Below are positions 52,750 through 61,182 of a DNA stretch of 64,000 bases, in pieces. A program made the position numbers and the translations under genes. Where the stretch lies: the NCBI GenBank assembly GCA_024236075.1, contig JACKLE010000002.1:62001-126000 (forward strand), given 5' to 3'. Numbering within the stretch: the stretch's first letter is position 1; each line of letters begins with the position of its first letter. The notes beneath the pieces are model-generated. The model was not told the origin of the DNA. It saw nothing but the letters and a program-made list of their open reading frames with translations, and searched no databases. This DNA is from Alphaproteobacteria bacterium. GTDB taxonomy: Bacteria; Pseudomonadota; Alphaproteobacteria; JACAEB01.

Positions 52750-54030
52750 TCAGTCCCTGCCGAGGGCGCGCCAGCCAATGTCGCGCCGGTAGAAGCCCTG
52801 CGCCCAGTCGATGCGCTCGGCCGCATCGTAGGCGCGCTTGCGCGCCTCGGCGAGATCGCCGCCCAGCGCCGTAACGTTGAGGACGCGCCCGCCATGCGCG
52901 ACGAGCGCGCCCTCGCGGCGCGCCGTGCCCGCGTGAAAGACCTTGACCCCGGGCGTGCCGGCGAGCCCTTCGAGGCCCGCGATGACGCTACCCTTCTCGT
53001 AGGCCCCGGGATAGCCGCGCGCCGCCATGACGACGGTGATGGCGGGGCGCTCGTCGAAGGCGAGATCGGTCCCGGCGAGGCGGCCCTCGCGCGCCGCGAG
53101 GAGGGCGGGCACGAGATCGCCGGCGAGGCGCATCATCAGCACCTGCGCCTCGGGATCGCCGAAGCGGACATTGTATTCGATGAGCTTCGGCCCCTCGGCC
53201 GTGATCATGAGCCCCGCATAGAGCACGCCCCTGAAGGGCGTCCCGCGCCGCGCCATGGCCTCGACGGTGGGGCGCAGAATGCGCGCCTCGGCCTCGGCGA
53301 GCCGCGCGCGCGTCATCACGGGGGCGGGCGAATAGGCGCCCATGCCGCCGGTGTTCGGGCCCTTGTCGCCGTCGAAGGCGCGCTTGTGGTCCTGCGCGCT
53401 CGGCAGGAGAGCGAGGTCCTTGCCGTCGACGAGCGCGAAGAGGCTCGCCTCCTCGCCTTCGAGATGCTCCTCGATCACGATCTCGGCCCCCGCGCCGCCG
53501 AAGGCGCCGCCCATCAGCGCGTCGACCGCCGCGCGCGCCTCGGGGAGGTCGGCGGCGATGACGACGCCCTTGCCCGCCGCGAGCCCGTCGGCCTTGAGGA
53601 CGTAGGGCGGCCGGGCGCGCTCCAGATAGGCCTTGGCGGCCGCGGCATCGCCGAAGCGGGCATAGTCCGCCGTCGGAATGTTCTCCGCCTTGCAGAGATC
53701 CTTCGTGAAGGCCTTTGAGCTCTCGAGCCGCGCCGCCGCCGCCGTCGGCCCGAAGGCGGCGATGCCCTCCGCCTCCAGGCGGTCGACGATCCCGCCGGCG
53801 AGCGGGCCCTCGGGGCCGACCACGACGAGATCGACCTTCTCGGCGCGGGCGAGCGCCACGACGGCGTCGAAGTCCATCGGGTCGAGGTCGCGGCATTCCG
53901 CCTCCTCGGCGATGCCCGCATTGCCGGGCACGGCGAGGAGGCGTCCGACCGAGGGGCTCTGCCGCAGGCGCCAGGCGAGCGCGTGCTCGCGTCCGCCCGA
54001 GCCGATCAGAAGTAGTGTGCGCTTGGTCAT
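52750..54030 (-). CDS. purD: Phosphoribosylamine-glycine ligase
   Basis: The product has 426 residues. PurD joins glycine to phosphoribosylamine in purine synthesis. The N-terminal part TLLLIGSGGREHALAWRLRQ and the ATP-grasp core (GGMGAYSPAPVMT, YAGLMITAEGPKLIEYNVRF, GDPEAQVLMMRL) are standard. ATG 54030 was chosen since TKRTLLLIGSGG follows at once. It precedes the phosphotransferase gene on the same strand by 26 bases, so the two may share a transcript. Confidence 0.96.
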   Translation of the reverse strand: MTKRTLLLIGSGGREHALAWRLRQSPSVGRLLAVPGNAGIAEEAECRDLDPMDFDAVVALARAEKVDLVVVGPEGPLAGGIVDRLEAEGIAAFGPTAAAARLESSKAFTKDLCKAENIPTADYARFGDAAAAKAYLERARPPYVLKADGLAAGKGVVIAADLPEARAAVDALMGGAFGGAGAEIVIEEHLEGEEASLFALVDGKDLALLPSAQDHKRAFDGDKGPNTGGMGAYSPAPVMTRARLAEAEARILRPTVEAMARRGTPFRGVLYAGLMITAEGPKLIEYNVRFGDPEAQVLMMRLAGDLVPALLAAREGRLAGTDLAFDERPAITVVMAARGYPGAYEKGSVIAGLEGLAGTPGVKVFHAGTARREGALVAHGGRVLNVTALGGDLAEARKRAYDAAERIDWAQGFYRRDIGWRALGRD

Positions 54031-54112
54031 GATGCCCGGCATTCCGTTTCGAGCGGCGCTCTCCTCGCGCGCGGGTGGAAGAAGAGGGGCGGGGCGGCCC
54101 GCGAGCGCGCGC

Positions 54113-54535
54113 TCAGTGAATCTCGCTCGCGCATTCGCCGTGGTCGGAGAGCACCTCTAGTACCCGACATTCGCCGACGCGGCCATGCGAGCAGGCGTCG
54201 ACCATGCGCGCGACCTCGCCCCGAAGCCGCGTGAGGCGCGCCAGGCGCGAATCGATGCGGGCCAGATGGTCGCGCGCGATGCGGTCGAGCTCGGCGCAGG
54301 GCTGCTCCGGGTCGCCGGAAAGCGCGATGAGCCCGCGAATTTCCTCGATGTCGAAGCCGAGCTCGCGCGCGTGGCGGATGAAGCCGAGCCGCGCGAAGGC
54401 CGCGGCGCCGTAGAGGCGCCGATTGGCGGCGGAGCGCTCGGCCTCCGGCATGAGGCCGATCTCCTCGTAGTAGCGGATGGTCGGCACCTTGACCCCCGTC
54501 GCCTTGGCGAGGGCGCCGATCGTCGCGGGGCGCAT
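54113..54535 (-). CDS. MerR family metal-responsive regulator
   Basis: The product has 140 residues: helix-turn-helix IGALAKATGVKVPTIRYYEE, winged part and a long dimerisation helix. Cysteines lie at PEQPCAELD, DACSHGRVGECRV and DHGECAS, fitting the CadR/PbrR/ZntR-type metal site. It is divergent from the CDF transporter and the shared gap holds its perfect operator. It should twist the promoter open when metal binds; candidate metals are cadmium, lead, zinc or cobalt. Confidence 0.9.
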   Translation of the reverse strand: MRPATIGALAKATGVKVPTIRYYEEIGLMPEAERSAANRRLYGAAAFARLGFIRHARELGFDIEEIRGLIALSGDPEQPCAELDRIARDHLARIDSRLARLTRLRGEVARMVDACSHGRVGECRVLEVLSDHGECASEIH

Positions 54536-54566
54536 GGCGGTCCTCCGAAAAAATTGTCGAGAGGGC

Positions 54567-54597
54567 TTGATCCTCTAGTCGCTAGAGGATTTAGCCT
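54567..54597 (+). promoter_or_regulatory. MerR-type operator and promoter of the CDF gene
   Basis: A perfect 9-3-9 inverted repeat (atcctctag at 54570-54578, ctagaggat at 54582-54590) lies between a -35 TTGATC (54567-54572) and a -10 TAGCCT (54592-54597) with a 19-base spacer, the overlong spacing typical of MerR-activated promoters. Only 6 bases separate the -10 from the ATG, so the transcript is probably leaderless. Confidence 0.8.
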
Positions 54598-54603
54598 CGA
54601 TCC

Positions 54604-55263
54604 ATGGAAAAGCCAACCGAGTCGCACGATCACGCCTGCGGCTGCCATGTCAGCCCGGCCTTCGACGGCATGGAGGCGCGCTACAAGGGCGTCCTCTGGA
54701 TCGTCATCGCGGTCAACGCGGCGATGTTTCTGGTCGAGATGGGGGCGGGCGCGCTGGCCGGGTCGCAGGCCCTCAAGGCGGACGCGCTCGACTTCCTCGG
54801 CGACAGCGCGACCTACGGCCTGAGCCTCCTCGTCATCGGGCGCAGCCTGCGCGTGCGCGCCGGGGCGGCGCTCCTCAAGGCGGCGAGCCTCATGGCCTTC
54901 GCGCTCTTCGTGCTCGCCGGCACCGCCGCCGCGCTCCTCGGCGGCGCGCCGCCGCGCGCCGAGGTGATGGGCGGCATCGGCCTCCTCGCGCTCGCCGCGA
55001 ATGTGGGGTCCGTGCTCCTGCTCCTGCGCTACCGGAACGGCGACGCGAATGTGCGCTCGGTATGGCTGTGCAGCCGCAACGACGCGATCGGCAACGTCGC
55101 GGTGATGCTCGCCGGAGGCGCCGTGTTCCTCCTCGGCGCGGCCTGGCCCGACCGCCTCGTCGCCGCTGCGATGGCCGGGCTCTTCCTCGTCTCCTCGATC
55201 TCCATCCTGCGCCAGGCGCTCGGCGAGATGGGCGAGGCGCGCCTCGCCGCGCCGGGGCGCTAA
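54604..55263 (+). CDS. Cation diffusion facilitator family transporter
   Basis: The product has 219 residues. The N-terminus is metal-binding (SHDHACGCHVS), followed by about six membrane helices, including IVIAVNAAMFLVEMGAGALA and the metal site in KADALDFLGDSATYGLSLLV, and SRNDAIGNVAVMLAGGAVF in the later half. It lacks the long C-terminal cytoplasmic domain of classic CDFs and is short. With the MerR regulator it makes a metal-induced efflux module. Confidence 0.85.
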   Translation: MEKPTESHDHACGCHVSPAFDGMEARYKGVLWIVIAVNAAMFLVEMGAGALAGSQALKADALDFLGDSATYGLSLLVIGRSLRVRAGAALLKAASLMAFALFVLAGTAAALLGGAPPRAEVMGGIGLLALAANVGSVLLLLRYRNGDANVRSVWLCSRNDAIGNVAVMLAGGAVFLLGAAWPDRLVAAAMAGLFLVSSISILRQALGEMGEARLAAPGR

Positions 55264-55320
55264 AGGGGGCGGCCTCGTTCGGCTTCGTGCCGACGACAAG
55301 TTCTGATAGGAATCTCTGGC

Positions 55321-55593
55321 ATGAGCAGCGACAAGCCCCTTCCAATAGACACCGATCTTCGCGACCGTTTGACGAGGCTCGCCTCCCGGACGAACTCGTC
55401 GGTCGAGGATTTCGCTGTCGAGGTTCTTCGTGCGCACGCCGACGAAATGGAACGAGCGGCGGCCGAGGAACGCGAGGACGAGGCGCGATGGCAGCGCTAT
55501 CTCGCAACCGGCAAGACCGTTTCGTATGAGACGGTGAGGCGGAAGCTTCAGGGGCTCGCCGCGCAAGCCGGCCGGAAGGCCGCACCCCGGTGA
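55321..55593 (+). CDS. ParD/RHH-like antitoxin
   Basis: The product has 90 residues. The N-terminal PIDTDLRDRLTRLASRTNSS and VEDFAVEVLRAHADEMERAA form a ribbon-helix-helix-like start and helix; the tail KTVSYETVRRKLQGLAAQAG is typical of toxin-binding regions. It overlaps the toxin gene by 4 bases and precedes it, the usual parDE order. Confidence 0.8.
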   Translation: MSSDKPLPIDTDLRDRLTRLASRTNSSVEDFAVEVLRAHADEMERAAAEEREDEARWQRYLATGKTVSYETVRRKLQGLAAQAGRKAAPR

Positions 55594-55883
55594 ATGTCGA
55601 GTTTCTGCCCGAGGCGGTTGCCGACATCGACAGGCTCTATGACTTTCTCGTCCGCGCGGATCCCCTTGCCGCGCAAAAAGCCATGTTGGTCCTCGACGAG
55701 GGCATCCTTCTCCTGCGCGATAGTCCGGAGATGGGAATTGGCCTTGCCGGCAATGCCGAACTGCGCGAGCTCTATGTTCCTTTTGGAAGGAGCGCGTACG
55801 TCCTGCGGTATCGGATAGACCGTGAACGTCAGATCTTGATCGTCGTGCGCGTTTGGCATGGACGGGAGGGGCGCGCAACCTAG
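55590..55883 (+). CDS. ParE/RelE superfamily toxin
   Basis: The product has 97 residues. VEFLPEAVADIDRLYDFLVR, PEMGIGLAGNAELRELYVPF, RSAYVLRYRIDRERQILIVV and RVWHGREGR match the ParE fold, with the final VWHGRE strand typical of the family. ParE poisons DNA gyrase; RelE-type members cut mRNA. The GTG start at 55590 lies within the antitoxin stop. Confidence 0.85.
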   Translation: MNVEFLPEAVADIDRLYDFLVRADPLAAQKAMLVLDEGILLLRDSPEMGIGLAGNAELRELYVPFGRSAYVLRYRIDRERQILIVVRVWHGREGRAT

Positions 55884-55933
55884 CGCAATTTGGCACATTC
55901 CCGGAATCGTCCCGCGGATCCCGCAAATAACGT

Positions 55934-56578
55934 TTACGGCATTGAGCGCATAGCCTCGTCCCTGTACGAATTGTCGCGCCAGTTCGCGATGGGGACGATG
56001 AGGGGCGGGGCGCCGTTGTCGTGGACCCAGCTGTCGACGACCCATTCGGCGCCGGTCGCCGTCTCGAGGAGGCTCGCGGCCGTGTGCGGCCAGAAGTGCT
56101 GCTCGAAGAAGGTCGCGCTGACGCGGCGATGCGGCTTGTGGAAGGCCAGGAACCCGGCGCCGTCGAGAAGCTGGAGATAGCCCGCCGTCGTCACCATCTC
56201 GTCGACGCAGTCCATCTGGTCGGCCCCCATGGCCTTGAAGGTGCCGCCGCGGTCGCCCGCCGTGCCGGCCTTCGCTCCCGTGATCGTCTCGAGGCGGGAG
56301 ATGGCGCGCGCCAGCGCCGCGCGCTCGGCCTCGGCGCTCGCCGGCGGCGGCGCGAAGGCGGCGGCGACCTCGCTCCATTCGGCATCGCTTATGGCGACGA
56401 GCGTGCGCTCCGCGCAGCCATTGCCGTGGCACACGGTGAGCGCGTCGCGGCGCGCGGGCGCGACCTCGTAGCGGGCCTGTTCGCCTGCGAGCTCGCCTTC
56501 GAAGCCCGCGCAGGCCGAAAGCCCTGTCACGAGAACGAGCGCGAGCCCCGATAGGCTCGGCCGCAGGGGGCGGGTCAT
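55934..56578 (-). CDS. Predicted lipoprotein of unknown function
   Basis: The product has 214 residues. The signal LSGLALVLVTGLSAC ends in a lipobox cysteine. The mature part has CHGNGCAERTLVAISDAEWS, AEAERAALARAISRLETITG, MDCVDEMVTTAGYLQLLDGA and HKPHRRVSATFFEQHFWPHT. Four cysteines suggest disulfides. I do not recognise a family with certainty. It lies alone on the minus strand between the ParDE-like pair and pmbA. Confidence 0.7.
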   Translation of the reverse strand: MTRPLRPSLSGLALVLVTGLSACAGFEGELAGEQARYEVAPARRDALTVCHGNGCAERTLVAISDAEWSEVAAAFAPPPASAEAERAALARAISRLETITGAKAGTAGDRGGTFKAMGADQMDCVDEMVTTAGYLQLLDGAGFLAFHKPHRRVSATFFEQHFWPHTAASLLETATGAEWVVDSWVHDNGAPPLIVPIANWRDNSYRDEAMRSMP

Positions 56579-56738
56579 GGCGGTCTCCTCCGACGCTCGC
56601 ACCGACAATAGACGATCGAGGGTCCGCGATGGCGGCGTTTTCGGAACCCGCCGGGGGCGATACACTTGAGCCCGGGTAGGGGATTCGCGAGGCGCGGGAG
56701 CGCCGTCGCGCGGAGCGAAAGCCAAGAGGGTGCGCTAG

Positions 56739-58112
56739 ATGACGGCTCCTGCCTCGACCTTCGCGGCAAGCCCGGCCCTGCCCGGCGGCGATCTCGTGCG
56801 GGACGTCGTGGCGAAGGCCAAGGCCGCCGGCGCGGACGCGGCGGACGCCGTCGCCTTCGAGGGCGCCGCGCTCGCGGGCGGCTACCGGCTCGGCGCGATC
56901 GAGGATCTCGAGCGCTCGGAAGGCCGCGACCTCGGGCTGCGCGTCTTCATCGGGCGGCGGCAGGCCTTCGTCTCCTCGACGGACTGGTCGGCGCGCGGGC
57001 TCGACGGCCTCGTCGAGCGCGCGCTCGCCATGGCGCGCGTCGCGCCGGAGGACCCCTATTGCGGCCTTGCCGAGGCGGGCCTTCTCGCGAAGGACTTCCC
57101 CGATCTCGACACGGACGATTCGGAGGAGCCGAGCGCGGGCCGTCTGCTCGACCTCGCGCGCGAGGCGGAAAGCGCCGCGCTCGCCGTGCCGGGCATCACC
57201 AACAGCGAAGGCGGCGGGGCGAGCTGGAGCCGCTCGACCGTCTATCTCGCGACGAGCGCGGGCTTCTTCGGCTCCTATACGGGCTCGCGGCACAGCGTGT
57301 CGTGCTCGGTCCTCGCGGGCGAGGGCCTCGGCATGGAGCGCGACCACGACAGCGCCTCGGCGCGCCACTCGGGCGATCTCGAGAGCGCCGCGGCCGTCGG
57401 GCGGCGGGCCGCCGAGCGCGCGCTCAGGCGCCTGAAGCCCCGCGCCGTGGGCACGAAGTCCGTGCCCGTCCTTTTCGATCCGCGCGTCGGCACGAGCCTC
57501 GTCGGCCATCTTCTCTCGGCCATTTCCGGCTCGTCGATCGCGCGGGGCACGAGCTTCCTCAAGGACCGCATGGGCGAGGCGGTGATGGCGCGCGGGCTCA
57601 CCGTGATCGACGATCCCCATCGCCGCCGCGGCCTCGCCTCCAAGCCCTTCGACGGGGAGGGGCTGGCGAACCGGCGCATGGCCCTCGTCGAGGACGGCGT
57701 CCTCAGGACCTGGCTCCTCGACACGGCCTCGGCCCGCCAGCTCAAGCTCGCGCCGACGGGCCATGCCGCGCGCGGCACGGGCGGCCCGCCCCATCCGAGC
57801 GCGACCAATGTGCATCTGGAGGCGGGGCCCGTCACGCCCGCCGAGCTGATGGCCGATATCCGCGAGGGCCTCTACGTCACCGATCTCATCGGCTTCGGCG
57901 TCAACGGCGTCACCGGCGACTACAGCCGCGGCGCGGCCGGGCTCTGGATCGAGAACGGCGCGCTCGCCTATCCCGTCAACGAGGTCACGATCGCGGGCAA
58001 CCTCAAGGACATGTTCCGCGCGCTCGCCGCCGCGAACGATCTCGAATTCCGCTACGGCCTCAACGTGCCGACGCTCCGGGTCGACGGGATGACGGTCGCG
58101 GGCCCCGGCTGA
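56739..58112 (+). CDS. pmbA: TldD/PmbA family metallopeptidase PmbA (TldE)
   Basis: The product has 457 residues of the TldE type: GADAADAVAFEGAALAGGYR, GLRVFIGRRQAFVSSTDWSA, DPYCGLAEAGLLA, SGSSIARGTSFLKDRMGEAV and PSATNVHLEAGPVTPAELM. The TldD-PmbA complex acts as a metal-dependent protease, known for microcin and CcdA processing in E. coli; only the PmbA half is in the window. The stop is followed by 104 bases before the DUF4170 gene. Confidence 0.93.
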   Translation: MTAPASTFAASPALPGGDLVRDVVAKAKAAGADAADAVAFEGAALAGGYRLGAIEDLERSEGRDLGLRVFIGRRQAFVSSTDWSARGLDGLVERALAMARVAPEDPYCGLAEAGLLAKDFPDLDTDDSEEPSAGRLLDLAREAESAALAVPGITNSEGGGASWSRSTVYLATSAGFFGSYTGSRHSVSCSVLAGEGLGMERDHDSASARHSGDLESAAAVGRRAAERALRRLKPRAVGTKSVPVLFDPRVGTSLVGHLLSAISGSSIARGTSFLKDRMGEAVMARGLTVIDDPHRRRGLASKPFDGEGLANRRMALVEDGVLRTWLLDTASARQLKLAPTGHAARGTGGPPHPSATNVHLEAGPVTPAELMADIREGLYVTDLIGFGVNGVTGDYSRGAAGLWIENGALAYPVNEVTIAGNLKDMFRALAAANDLEFRYGLNVPTLRVDGMTVAGPG

Positions 58113-58216
58113 CCGCTTGCGCGGGCGGGCGTGTCGGGCGCACAAATCGTGAAAACGAACGCAAGCGTGCTGAGCGGCATCTGTACCCAGTCCTAGCCGG
58201 CGGTGGAGATATCGCG

Positions 58217-58462
58217 ATGGGGCACCAGCTTTTGCATCTCGTCCTCGGCGGCGAGCTCAAGCAGTTGAGCGGGCCGGTCGAGTTCAAGGATCTCTCGGCC
58301 ATCGAGATCGTGGGCGTCTATCCGAACTATGCCGAGGCCTTCGCGGCCTGGCGGGGCGTCGCGCAGCGCACGGTCGACAACGCGCAGATGCGCTACTTCA
58401 TCGTACATCTGCACCGCCTCCTCGACCCCGAGGCCGGCGAGGCGCCCCACGAGCACGCGTGA
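58217..58462 (+). CDS. DUF4170 small protein
   Basis: The product has 81 residues: HLVLGGELKQLSGPVEFKDL, VGVYPNYAEAFAAWRGVAQR and NAQMRYFIVHLHRLLDPEAG, the DUF4170 signature. In many alphaproteobacteria this gene lies beside the lipid A/LPS export genes, as here. Function is not established. The ribosome site ggtggaga precedes ATG 58217. Confidence 0.85.
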   Translation: MGHQLLHLVLGGELKQLSGPVEFKDLSAIEIVGVYPNYAEAFAAWRGVAQRTVDNAQMRYFIVHLHRLLDPEAGEAPHEHA

Positions 58463-58548
58463 GGGTGCGCGCGAGGCGTTCCGCCCCGGTGGCCGCTCGG
58501 GGGCACCCATGGTAACGTCCATCGGTTTCCGCACAGGGCGTAGCACAA

Positions 58549-60432
58549 GTGTCTGACGCGCTTAATGAAATCGTGATGGGGCTGCGCAAGCCGCAGCCTG
58601 GGGACGATCGGCGCGTCGTGATGCGTCTCTTGCGCGAGCACGTCTTCCCGAAATGGGGCGTGTTCGGCCTCGCCATCGCGCTCATGGTCGTCGTGGCGTT
58701 CACGACCACCTACACGACCTTCCTCATCGGGCCGGCCGTCGAGAACATGTTCCCCGCCGAGGAGGGGCACCTCTCCAAGCTGGTGCCCGGCCTGCCGAGC
58801 GTCGCGCCGGACGCGGGCTCGGGCCCCAATTTCGAGGCCGTCCTGTGGATCGCGCTTCAGGCCGGCGTCGGCCTGCTTCTCCTCGCCGCGGCCACTTACG
58901 GGCACAGCGTGCTCATCGCCGTCGCGGGGGTGCGGATCGTCAACGAGCTGCAGTCGCGGCTCTACGCGCACATCCTCGATTTCGACCTCGGCCGGCTCGC
59001 CATGACCCATTCGGGCCGGCTCGCCTCCAGCATCATCGCCGACACGGCTGCGGTCCGCTGGAGCGTGTCGAACGCGGTCACCGAGATCTTCAAGAACGGC
59101 CTCACGGCCGTCTCGCTGATCGTCGTGCTCTATCTCGCGCATTGGAAGATCGCGATCCTCGCGACCGTCGTCCTGCCCATCCTCGTGCTCATCCTCAAGA
59201 GCCTCGTGCGCCAGCTGAAGAAGCTCACCCAGCGCCGCCTGGTGGAATCGGGCACCATGACCGCGCTCCTCATGGAGTCGCTCGACGGCATCCGCATCGT
59301 GAAGGCCTATGGCCAGGAAGCGCGCGAGATCGAGCGCATGCGCGCCTCCCTCGCGCGGCTGCGGCACCTCGAGATCCGCTCCCAGCGCATCCAGCAATTC
59401 GTCGGCCCCGTGACGGAGGCGCTCTCCTCGCTCAGCGTGCCGCTCATCATCGTCTATGGCGGCTACGAGGCGATCTACGGCTCCTTGAGCGCGGGCCAGC
59501 TCGTCGTCATCATCGCCGCGGCGATGCGCGCCTATCAGCCGCTGAAGTCGCTCTCCAAGATGCAGCTCATCCTCACGGAGGGCATGACGGCGGCGCGGCG
59601 CATCTTCGCGATCCTCGACGAGCCGCCCGCCATCGCCGACGCGCCCGGCGCGCGCGCGCTGCCGCCCGTCCGGGGGCGGATCGAATTCGACGACGTGCAT
59701 TTCGCCTATCCCGACGGCACCAAGGCGCTCAACGGGCTTTCGCTGGTCGTCGAGCCGGGCCAGAAGGCGGCGCTCGTCGGCGCCTCGGGCGCGGGCAAGA
59801 CGACGATCCTCAACCTCCTGCCGCGCTTCTACGACGTGAGCGAGGGCGCCATCCGCATCGACGGGCACGACGTCCGGGAGGTCACGCTCGAGAGCCTGCG
59901 CCGCCAGCAGGCGCTCGTAACGCAGGACCCCTTTCTCTTCGACGAGACGGTCCGCCGAAACGTCGCCTACGGCCGGGAGGAGGCGAGCGAGGAAGAAATC
60001 CGCGCGGCCGTCGCCGGCGCCAATGCCGAGGAGTTCGTCGCGCGCCTGCCCGGCGGGCTCGAGGCCCGCGTCGGCGAGCAGGGCAACCGCCTTTCGGGCG
60101 GCCAGCGCCAGCGTCTCGCCATCGCGCGCGCCATGCTGCGCAACGCGCCGATCCTTCTGCTCGACGAGGCGACCTCCGCGCTCGATTCCGAATCCGAGCG
60201 CGCGGTGCAGATCGCGCTCGCCCATCTCATGGAGGGGCGCACGAGCCTCGTCATCGCGCACCGCCTCTCGACCATCATGGATGCCGACGTGATCTTCGTC
60301 GTCGACGCGGGCAAGGTCGTCGAGCGCGGCACGCATGGCGAGCTCATCGCGCTCGGCGGCCTCTATGCGCGGCTCCACCGCACGCAGTTCGAGCGGGCCG
60401 ACATGCCCCTGCCGGCCCTGAGCGAGGCCTGA
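58549..60432 (+). CDS. MsbA-like ABC transporter, fused permease and ATPase
   Basis: The product has 627 residues with six membrane helices in residues 30-330 followed by the ATPase: Walker A ALVGASGAGKTTILNLL, signature RLSGGQRQRLAIARAM, Walker B PILLLDEATSALDSESE. It matches the half-transporter type of MsbA/lipid A flippases, and the downstream genes are lipid A and Kdo genes, supporting that role over drug export. The start is GTG 58549; ATG 58576 is possible. The N-terminus carries a short PQPGDDRRVVMRLLREHV extension. Confidence 0.9.
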   Translation: MSDALNEIVMGLRKPQPGDDRRVVMRLLREHVFPKWGVFGLAIALMVVVAFTTTYTTFLIGPAVENMFPAEEGHLSKLVPGLPSVAPDAGSGPNFEAVLWIALQAGVGLLLLAAATYGHSVLIAVAGVRIVNELQSRLYAHILDFDLGRLAMTHSGRLASSIIADTAAVRWSVSNAVTEIFKNGLTAVSLIVVLYLAHWKIAILATVVLPILVLILKSLVRQLKKLTQRRLVESGTMTALLMESLDGIRIVKAYGQEAREIERMRASLARLRHLEIRSQRIQQFVGPVTEALSSLSVPLIIVYGGYEAIYGSLSAGQLVVIIAAAMRAYQPLKSLSKMQLILTEGMTAARRIFAILDEPPAIADAPGARALPPVRGRIEFDDVHFAYPDGTKALNGLSLVVEPGQKAALVGASGAGKTTILNLLPRFYDVSEGAIRIDGHDVREVTLESLRRQQALVTQDPFLFDETVRRNVAYGREEASEEEIRAAVAGANAEEFVARLPGGLEARVGEQGNRLSGGQRQRLAIARAMLRNAPILLLDEATSALDSESERAVQIALAHLMEGRTSLVIAHRLSTIMDADVIFVVDAGKVVERGTHGELIALGGLYARLHRTQFERADMPLPALSEA

Positions 60433-60438
60433 GGCGCG

Positions 60439-61182
60439 ATGCCTCCGCGCCCGAGCCTCCTCAAATCCGTCGGACGCCGTGGGCCCGTGCAGGCCGCGGT
60501 CGCCGCGGTCATCGCCTTCTACATCCGCCTCGTGCACAAGACCGGGCGCTGGCGCGTGATCAATGCCGGCGCGGCCGCGCGGCACTGGGACGAGGGCAAG
60601 CCCTTCATCCTCGCCTTCTGGCACGGGCGGCTTCTCATGATGCCGCTCATCTGGCGCCGGGGCGTGCCCTTCTCCATGCTCATCTCTCAGCACCGGGACG
60701 GCCAGCTCATCGCGCGCACGGTCGCGGATTTCTCGCTCGGCGTCATCAAGGGCTCGACGCGCAAGGCGCGCAAGAAGCGCGAGACGGGCGGCCTCGCGGC
60801 GCTGCGCGCCATGACGCGCGCGCTGAAGAGCGGCGAGAGCGTCGGCATCACGCCGGACGGGCCGCGCGGCCCCCGCCGCGCGGTGAGCGAGGGGGTCGTG
60901 AAGCTCGCGCGCCTCGCCGGCGTGCCGGTCATCCCCGCCGCCTGCAGCGCGAGCCCCGCCCATGTCGTCCGCTCCTGGGACCGCTTCCTCGTGCCGCTTC
61001 CCTTCGCGCGCGGCGTCTTCGTGTGGGGCGAGCCGATGGCACCGCCCACGGACGAAAGCGAGGAGGCCGCCTTCCGCGCCGCGCTCGAGGCGGCGATCGA
61101 CGCCGCGACGGAGCGCGCCGACGCCGAGGTCGGCGCCGCCGCGGCCGCCCGCGAGCCGCGCGAGGCGTTCGCCGATGCCTGA
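60439..61182 (+). CDS. DUF374/LPLAT family acyltransferase
   Basis: The product has 247 residues. KPFILAFWHGRLLMMPLIWR contains the W-H-G block of DUF374; HRDGQLIARTVADFSLGVIK and ITPDGPRGPRRAVSEGVVKL form the acceptor and phosphate-binding motifs. DUF374 proteins are close to lysophospholipid acyltransferases and sit between msbA and kdtA in many alphaproteobacteria. The exact lipid substrate is not known. It overlaps kdtA by 8 bases. Confidence 0.88.
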   Translation: MPPRPSLLKSVGRRGPVQAAVAAVIAFYIRLVHKTGRWRVINAGAAARHWDEGKPFILAFWHGRLLMMPLIWRRGVPFSMLISQHRDGQLIARTVADFSLGVIKGSTRKARKKRETGGLAALRAMTRALKSGESVGITPDGPRGPRRAVSEGVVKLARLAGVPVIPAACSASPAHVVRSWDRFLVPLPFARGVFVWGEPMAPPTDESEEAAFRAALEAAIDAATERADAEVGAAAAAREPREAFADA

